A program made the position numbers and the translations under genes. Positions 41,168-45,483 of a stretch of DNA of 45,483 nucleotides are shown piece after piece. Origin of the DNA: Helicobacteraceae bacterium (lineage in GTDB: Bacteria; Campylobacterota; Campylobacteria; Campylobacterales; Sulfurimonadaceae). Where the stretch lies: positions 1 through 45,483 of the forward strand of contig JAQIBF010000035.1 of assembly GCA_027859195.1 (NCBI GenBank), given 5' to 3'. Within the stretch, counting starts at the first letter, position 1, and every line of letters starts with the position of its first letter. Under the pieces are notes generated by a model. The model saw only the letters and a program-made list of their open reading frames with translations, ran no database searches and was not told where the DNA came from.

Positions 41168-42313
41168 TCAGCCTCCTATTGCCGCTGTCGGATCGGCATT
41201 GATCACTTTTTTAACCCCTATAAAGGAGGCAAGGATGGAAGCAATAATAACGATGCCAAAAAGCCCCCATGCATCAGAGAAGTTTAGCAAGACATGTTTT
41301 GGAAACTTCCCATAGATGAGATGGGCAAAGATGTTGCCAAAGATAAAAGCCAAAACCCCCAACAGCAAAGTCTCTTCAACGATCATCTTAATAATCATGC
41401 TGTTAGGCAGTCCGATAAGCTTCATAATAGAGATCTCTTTCATCTTTTCCAGCGTCATTGTGTAAATGATAAGTGCGATAATAATCGTCGATACAGCAAC
41501 CAATATAACGGTAAACAGACCTATCTGCTTGGACGCTTTTTCGATAACATTACGTGTCAGGACCAGAGTCTCTTCTTCGCGCGTGTAGACACTTTTATGT
41601 TCCCATTTTCGAATGTTCGCGGCGACATCATCAAGTGAATAACCCGGTTTGACCATTGCAATGACAGCATTGACCATAGGCGTCTCTTTCGTCACAACTC
41701 CTCTGGCGCGGTCACTCTGTATGCGTTTATTGGAGTAGGAGAACTGTATCTGCTGGGCATCTTTTAACGAGACATAGACGAGCGGATCTCCGCCGGAAGA
41801 GACGGTACCCTGGGTAATGCCTACGACGGTATAGAGATGGCGTCCTATTTTTATCTTATCGTCAAGTTTAAAGCCGGTCTTGTCTGTAACAACAATCTCA
41901 TAATGATCTTTTTCAAGCGAACGACCAGCGATAAGACGTTCCTTGTTTATTGGGATGATAGACCCGAAAACATCATAGCCGACTAAAAAGATACGTATCT
42001 TTTCGGCATCTTTGTCGAGTTGAATACTTTGAAAAGTCACGGCCTCGCTTTTGGCAATACCTTCGATCGACCTAATCGTATATTTCAGGTCTTCATGGAC
42101 ACGAGAAGCTTCCGCGAATGGGCCCAAAGTATCTTCTTGAACGATCCATAGATCAACATTGAGATCATCTAGCAGCACCTCTGCATCAGAGATCATACCC
42201 CGATAGACACCCATCATGATCAGTACTATACCCAGCAGCATGCCCACACCCATCCCCGTCACGATAAACTTTCCAAGTGTATGTCTGATGTCCTCTTTTG
42301 CCAAATGAATCAT
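41168..42313 (-). CDS. ABC transporter permease, FtsX/DevC/MacB-like
   Basis: This 381-residue permease has an N-terminal helix (~15-38), a large periplasmic domain (~45-255), and three C-terminal helices (~270-292, ~318-340, ~348-368) with the linker YTMTLEKMKEISIMKLIGLPN, the hallmark of FtsX-type permeases. The N-terminal VTGMGVGMLLGIVLIMMGVYRGM and the split ATPase resemble DevC rather than fused MacB. Its start overlaps the adaptor stop by one base (TGATG). Confidence 0.9.
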   Translation of the reverse strand: MIHLAKEDIRHTLGKFIVTGMGVGMLLGIVLIMMGVYRGMISDAEVLLDDLNVDLWIVQEDTLGPFAEASRVHEDLKYTIRSIEGIAKSEAVTFQSIQLDKDAEKIRIFLVGYDVFGSIIPINKERLIAGRSLEKDHYEIVVTDKTGFKLDDKIKIGRHLYTVVGITQGTVSSGGDPLVYVSLKDAQQIQFSYSNKRIQSDRARGVVTKETPMVNAVIAMVKPGYSLDDVAANIRKWEHKSVYTREEETLVLTRNVIEKASKQIGLFTVILVAVSTIIIALIIYTMTLEKMKEISIMKLIGLPNSMIIKMIVEETLLLGVLAFIFGNIFAHLIYGKFPKHVLLNFSDAWGLFGIVIIASILASFIGVKKVINADPTAAIGG

Positions 42314-43452
42314 CAGTGGATTCTCATCCCTTCTGTTAGCGGTTTCTTTGTACTGTCGGGAACAATAAGCATGCTCTCTTTATCCAGGTCAGAGACCGCC
42401 ATAGCCTCTTTATTTACCGCGATTTTTTTGACAGCCTTGAAAAAGGCGTGCCCATCTTTTGCAATCCACACACCCATTTTTCCACCCTCTTGTACGACAA
42501 CGTTCAAAGGTATTTTAAGTACATCGCTATAGGCGTTTGTCTCGATGCTGACTTCAGCCTGTTCATTGATGTAAAATGGTTTTGGGATCACGGTAAAAGC
42601 GACATCGACCTCTCTCTCAAGAGTGACAAGATCGCTCACAGGCAAGATTCTTCTGACAACACCTTCATAGATGTTGTCAGGCTGTGAGCTCAAGACAATG
42701 GAAGCCTTTTGCCCAAGCGTGATCGCACCACTGATACGTTCATCGATCTGTACCTCGACCCAAAGTGTCTTGGCATCGACAATCTTCAAGATCGTATTGG
42801 TAGGAAGGACATTTTGGGCGACCTCAGCCTCTTTGGTGATGACATAGCCATCAACTGGGGCGTAGACCTTTAGATTTGCTATTTTCGTTTTGATTGCTTG
42901 CATGCTTTTTTGTGAGAGCAGTATTTGCGCTTTCGCTGAGTTGATGTGTGACTTGGAGACGAGCATCATCATATCAATGCTTTGCAGGTCAGCCAGAGCC
43001 TTGTCATACTCCGACTGTGCAGCATACCCTTGTTTGTTGAGTTCAGCATATCGGCCATAAGTCTTTTCCAACAGTGCCTTTTGAGTCTGCTGGTTTTTGA
43101 GTTCGCTTTGTGAAGCAATGAGTTCAAACTCGGATTTTTTCAACGTCGCTTTGGCGATCTCAAGCTGGTCAGGGAGGTCCACGCCATCCATCTCGATCAG
43201 CAGATCACCTTTCTTGACCCACTCTCCTTCACATGCCGTGATGTCGATGATCTTACCCCCGCTTTGTGCCGTGATGTTATAGATATCCTTGGCTTCGACA
43301 TTGCCGATCCCGGAGACAGAGACTTTTATCTCGCCTATTGAAGGAGAAACAGTTGTAAAGGTCGTTTTTGGCATATAAACTTTCAGATAGAAAGCCCCGC
43401 CTATGAGTAAAAGCGATGTTATGACAGCAATATATTTGAATGTAGTGTTCAT
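42313..43452 (-). CDS. HlyD/MacA-type periplasmic adaptor
   Basis: This is a 379-residue membrane fusion protein. It has an N-terminal anchor helix (~7-25), a biotinyl-lipoyl-like half (GKIIDITACEGEWVKKGDLLIEMDG, ~68-92), a long alpha-hairpin (~95-185) and the second half-motif (NLKVYAPVDGYVITKEAEVAQNV), followed by a beta-barrel and membrane-proximal domain. It links the inner-membrane ABC pump to the TolC-like channel. Overlaps with both neighbours (ATGA and TGATG) show tight coupling. Confidence 0.92.
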   Translation of the reverse strand: MNTTFKYIAVITSLLLIGGAFYLKVYMPKTTFTTVSPSIGEIKVSVSGIGNVEAKDIYNITAQSGGKIIDITACEGEWVKKGDLLIEMDGVDLPDQLEIAKATLKKSEFELIASQSELKNQQTQKALLEKTYGRYAELNKQGYAAQSEYDKALADLQSIDMMMLVSKSHINSAKAQILLSQKSMQAIKTKIANLKVYAPVDGYVITKEAEVAQNVLPTNTILKIVDAKTLWVEVQIDERISGAITLGQKASIVLSSQPDNIYEGVVRRILPVSDLVTLEREVDVAFTVIPKPFYINEQAEVSIETNAYSDVLKIPLNVVVQEGGKMGVWIAKDGHAFFKAVKKIAVNKEAMAVSDLDKESMLIVPDSTKKPLTEGMRIH

Positions 43453-44705
43453 AAGATATTTCCTTGTAAATAGACAATACGGTTGACAATACTGCTTTTA
43501 GCATATTTGGCCTCAAGCAGACCAAGTTTGGCATCAAGATAGAGGGCGTTGGCATCAAGGACTTCGATGTAGGTCGATAAACCCTGTTTATAACGGGCAT
43601 CAAGCACCATCTTCGTCTCTTCTGACGCCTGAAGTTGTGCCTCTTTTGCCTTGATGGTCTGCTCATAACGTTTGAGATCAATGATTAACGATGCAAACTC
43701 CTCTTGCAAGGCAAGCTCTTTGGCATTAAGCAGCTCTTTGGTGCGTTCACGTTCAAGCAGTGACGTCTGCACCAATGCCGATGTACGTCCGCCGCTGTAT
43801 AACGGTATCGTGAGCGTAATACCCAGGAGAGTCGTATCGTACGAGTTGAGAGTATTTTGGTAGTTATACGAAGCGACGGCATCGATTGAGCCATAGTGCG
43901 ATGACTTGGTCGCTTTATAGATCAGCTCATCTTTTTCAACTGTCTTTGCAATGCTCTTAAGCTCAGGATTGTTCTGTAAGACAGCGTCGTAGAGAAGTTG
44001 ATCTTCAACATAAAATGTATTGTTGGCAATCGAATCCTCAAGCACCACATCTTTTTCGACCTTGTCACCGATGTAACTGGAGAGACTGATCCTTGCCTTG
44101 TCATAATTGGCTTCAGCAATACCGAGATTGTCTTGCGCTACATAAAACGAAGAGAGAAAACGCGTGGCGTCCGCTTTGGTCTTCATGCCGAGCTTGACCA
44201 GTGCCTTTGCTTGCTTATAGAGCTCTTTTTTTGCTTCCCTATCTTTTCGGCGTACATCGATTGCCTCAATGTAGACGAGTATAAGTTCATATTGGAGCTT
44301 TACGTTATAGGCCATCAGTGCCTTGGCATCCTGCAGAGAGAGCTTGGCGATAGACTCTTGCGTCTCAAATGATTTGATCGTCGAAGTTGTTTTGGAAAAA
44401 TCCCAGATTTTTTGGTTGAGTGTGGCACCGGCCTGCCAACCATCACTCCCGATCGTGTTAAACGTACCGTTTTGTGGAAGGACATAGGTGCGATATGGAT
44501 CATATTCAGCATTGAGTGTTACTTGCGGAAGATAGTCAGCGTCAGCGGCATCAACACCGCTGCTGCTCTTTTTGACATCTAGAAGGGCCCGTTTGATGTC
44601 GGGGTGGGTGTCAATAGCCTTGACAACACACTCTTCAAGAGTAAGATGCTGCGCTTGTGATACTGCAATAGAGAAAAAGAGAACCAATAAATAACGTGCC
44701 AACAT
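43449..44705 (-). CDS. TolC-family outer membrane efflux protein
   Basis: This 418-residue protein begins with a signal peptide (~1-18, ending AVSQAQ) and contains the two repeated helical-hairpin OEP domains of TolC-like channels (LTLEECVVKAIDTHPDIKRA near 21-40, and LLYDAVLQNNPELKSIAKTVEKDE near 220). It forms the outer-membrane exit of a tripartite pump. It is the first gene of the operon. CAGGAG lies six bases before the ATG, and CATAAT/TAATAT upstream may be the -10. It lies 179 bases after the proC stop. Confidence 0.93.
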   Translation of the reverse strand: MLARYLLVLFFSIAVSQAQHLTLEECVVKAIDTHPDIKRALLDVKKSSSGVDAADADYLPQVTLNAEYDPYRTYVLPQNGTFNTIGSDGWQAGATLNQKIWDFSKTTSTIKSFETQESIAKLSLQDAKALMAYNVKLQYELILVYIEAIDVRRKDREAKKELYKQAKALVKLGMKTKADATRFLSSFYVAQDNLGIAEANYDKARISLSSYIGDKVEKDVVLEDSIANNTFYVEDQLLYDAVLQNNPELKSIAKTVEKDELIYKATKSSHYGSIDAVASYNYQNTLNSYDTTLLGITLTIPLYSGGRTSALVQTSLLERERTKELLNAKELALQEEFASLIIDLKRYEQTIKAKEAQLQASEETKMVLDARYKQGLSTYIEVLDANALYLDAKLGLLEAKYAKSSIVNRIVYLQGNIL

Positions 44706-44847
44706 AGGGACTCCTGCTAAATCATGCCCATATTATGCTCTTTTGGCATTAAGGCATTGTTAACAGTCAGACTAACCGAGTACTCTTTTCACTTCTCGAT
44801 ACTTATTTGAATTGTTATTTGATCTTGTAAACATTAGGGTTTGCTCG

Positions 44848-45180
44848 TTTTGAAGGGGTAGGTGATTTGTCATCACCTAAAATATTAGGAAAGTTCGATC
44901 GCTTTTTGATAGGCGCATGCTACTGCGTCAATACAGGCAGCTCTGACATTGCCATCTTCCAGTGCACCATAACCTGCCGCCGTTGTACCGCCTGGGCTCA
45001 TAACACCGTCTTTTAAGAGCGCAGGATGCACCTCTTGGATAAGCTCCCCGAAGCCGGCGAAGAGTCCGCGCATGATGGCCATAGCGTCATCACGTTTCAG
45101 ACCTTGTTTGACGGCGCCGTCAGCCAGTGCTTCTGCCATCAACGCCAGGTAAGCCGGTCCTGAACCTGCGAGTGCCGTTG
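44848..45180. repeat. Right-hand direct repeat (proC 3' end plus terminator), matching 40149-40440
   Basis: TTTTGAAGGGGTAGGTGATTT begins both copies (44848 and 40149), followed by the terminator hairpin and the 3' coding end of proC. The two copies point the same way and bracket the four-gene efflux operon. Confidence 0.8.
44859..44879 (-). terminator. Hairpin after proC
   Basis: TAGGTGA and TCACCTA form a 7-bp stem with a 7-base loop, starting five bases after the proC stop on the minus strand. There is only a short T-rich stretch beyond it. Confidence 0.5.
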
Positions 45181-45483
45181 CGATGTTAATCTCTTTTTCA
45201 GAACCGAGCCATCTAACCGCACCGATACCGCTGAAAAGTTGTTCAGCCTCTTCTTGATAAGCAGTGTCACCCGTTAACGTTGTCATAGACTTTTTCACCG
45301 TTGCTGCGAGATTCGGCATGGCACGGACAACCGCTTTCGTTTTCATCTTTGACGAGAGTGTCTCAAGGGTCGTTCCGGCTAAAACCGAGTAGACCACTTC
45401 TGCTTCACCAACCAACTGTGCCCCGACCTCTTGCACATTATAAGGCTTGACACATAACAGGACTGTTTTGCCAGTAATATCAC
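44885..45483 (-). CDS. proC: Pyrroline-5-carboxylate reductase (5' end beyond the window)
   Basis: ProC makes proline from pyrroline-5-carboxylate with NAD(P)H. The frame stays open to the window edge, reading TGKTVLLCVKPYNVQEV, the end of the Rossmann fold. Then follow VVRAMPNLAATVKKSMTTL, LAGSGPAYLALMAEALADGAVKQGL and MSPGGTTAAGYGALE, the dimerisation domain signature. About 199 residues are visible of the usual ~260. The GTG at 45436 is an internal Val codon, not the start. Its 3' end is duplicated at 40.2 kb. Confidence 0.95.
   Translation of the reverse strand, partial: DITGKTVLLCVKPYNVQEVGAQLVGEAEVVYSVLAGTTLETLSSKMKTKAVVRAMPNLAATVKKSMTTLTGDTAYQEEAEQLFSGIGAVRWLGSEKEINIATALAGSGPAYLALMAEALADGAVKQGLKRDDAMAIMRGLFAGFGELIQEVHPALLKDGVMSPGGTTAAGYGALEDGNVRAACIDAVACAYQKAIELS

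Overview
The window looks like a chromosomal segment of a Campylobacterota (epsilonproteobacterial) organism, probably related to Sulfurimonas or Sulfurovum. Four things point there: a flgZ-like zinc-ribbon gene next to a Nif3 gene and waaA, a UbiA-type prenyltransferase of the kind used for menaquinone, T-rich extended -10 promoters of the Campylobacter type, and the overall gene content. This assignment is inference from gene families. No rRNA, phage or CRISPR array is present.

Layout. 1-0.8 kb: the tail of a MATE transporter gene cut off by a ~97 bp deletion remnant of an IS (IS30-like), a gene-free stretch, then tRNA-Arg(GCG). 0.8-3.5 kb: UbiA-type prenyltransferase, miaA (probably leaderless) and smpB. 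3.5-10 kb (minus strand): a five-gene accessory cluster of M20 peptidase, two RimK-like ATP-grasp ligases, a large multidomain M14 carboxypeptidase and a UspB-like two-TM protein. I consider this the best candidate for an undescribed system. 10.2-14 kb: ribosome and translation operon rpsP-khpA-rimM-trmD-rplS, with ffh upstream. 14.1-17.5 kb: two tandem paralogous membrane proteins built like hybrid histidine kinases but lacking the phosphotransfer residues. 17.6-22.6 kb: TPR protein, NYN-LOTUS protein, Nif3, FlgZ-like, WaaA and RluA-type pseudouridine synthase in one minus-strand run. 22.9-23.3 kb: a frameshifted gene remnant.

23.4-26.8 kb (plus): ppk, a gamma-carbonic-anhydrase-like protein and a TRIC/UPF0126 membrane protein. 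27-29.5 kb (minus): rpmB, a K+ channel and argJ. 29.7-31.7 kb (plus): rpe, trpF and a DnaQ-like exonuclease. 31.8-35.3 kb (minus): fabG-acpP-fabF-accA for fatty acid synthesis. 35.4-35.7 kb: a MITE with 31-bp inverted repeats inserted exactly at the gpmI stop codon. 35.7-37.1 kb: gpmI (minus). 37.2-39.5 kb: mraY-murD (plus).

39.6-45.5 kb is the rearranged part. It holds two tandem tRNA-Phe genes that differ by a compensated base pair, a 123-bp tandem duplication, a decayed copy of the 3' end of proC, a four-gene tripartite ABC efflux operon (TolC, HlyD-like, permease, ATPase), and then the real proC running off the window edge. The efflux operon is therefore bracketed by direct repeats of the proC 3' end and its terminator.

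A second recurrent theme is structured intergenic DNA. Three loci (14.0, 26.9 and 34.5 kb) share hairpin modules whose stems differ by covarying bases.
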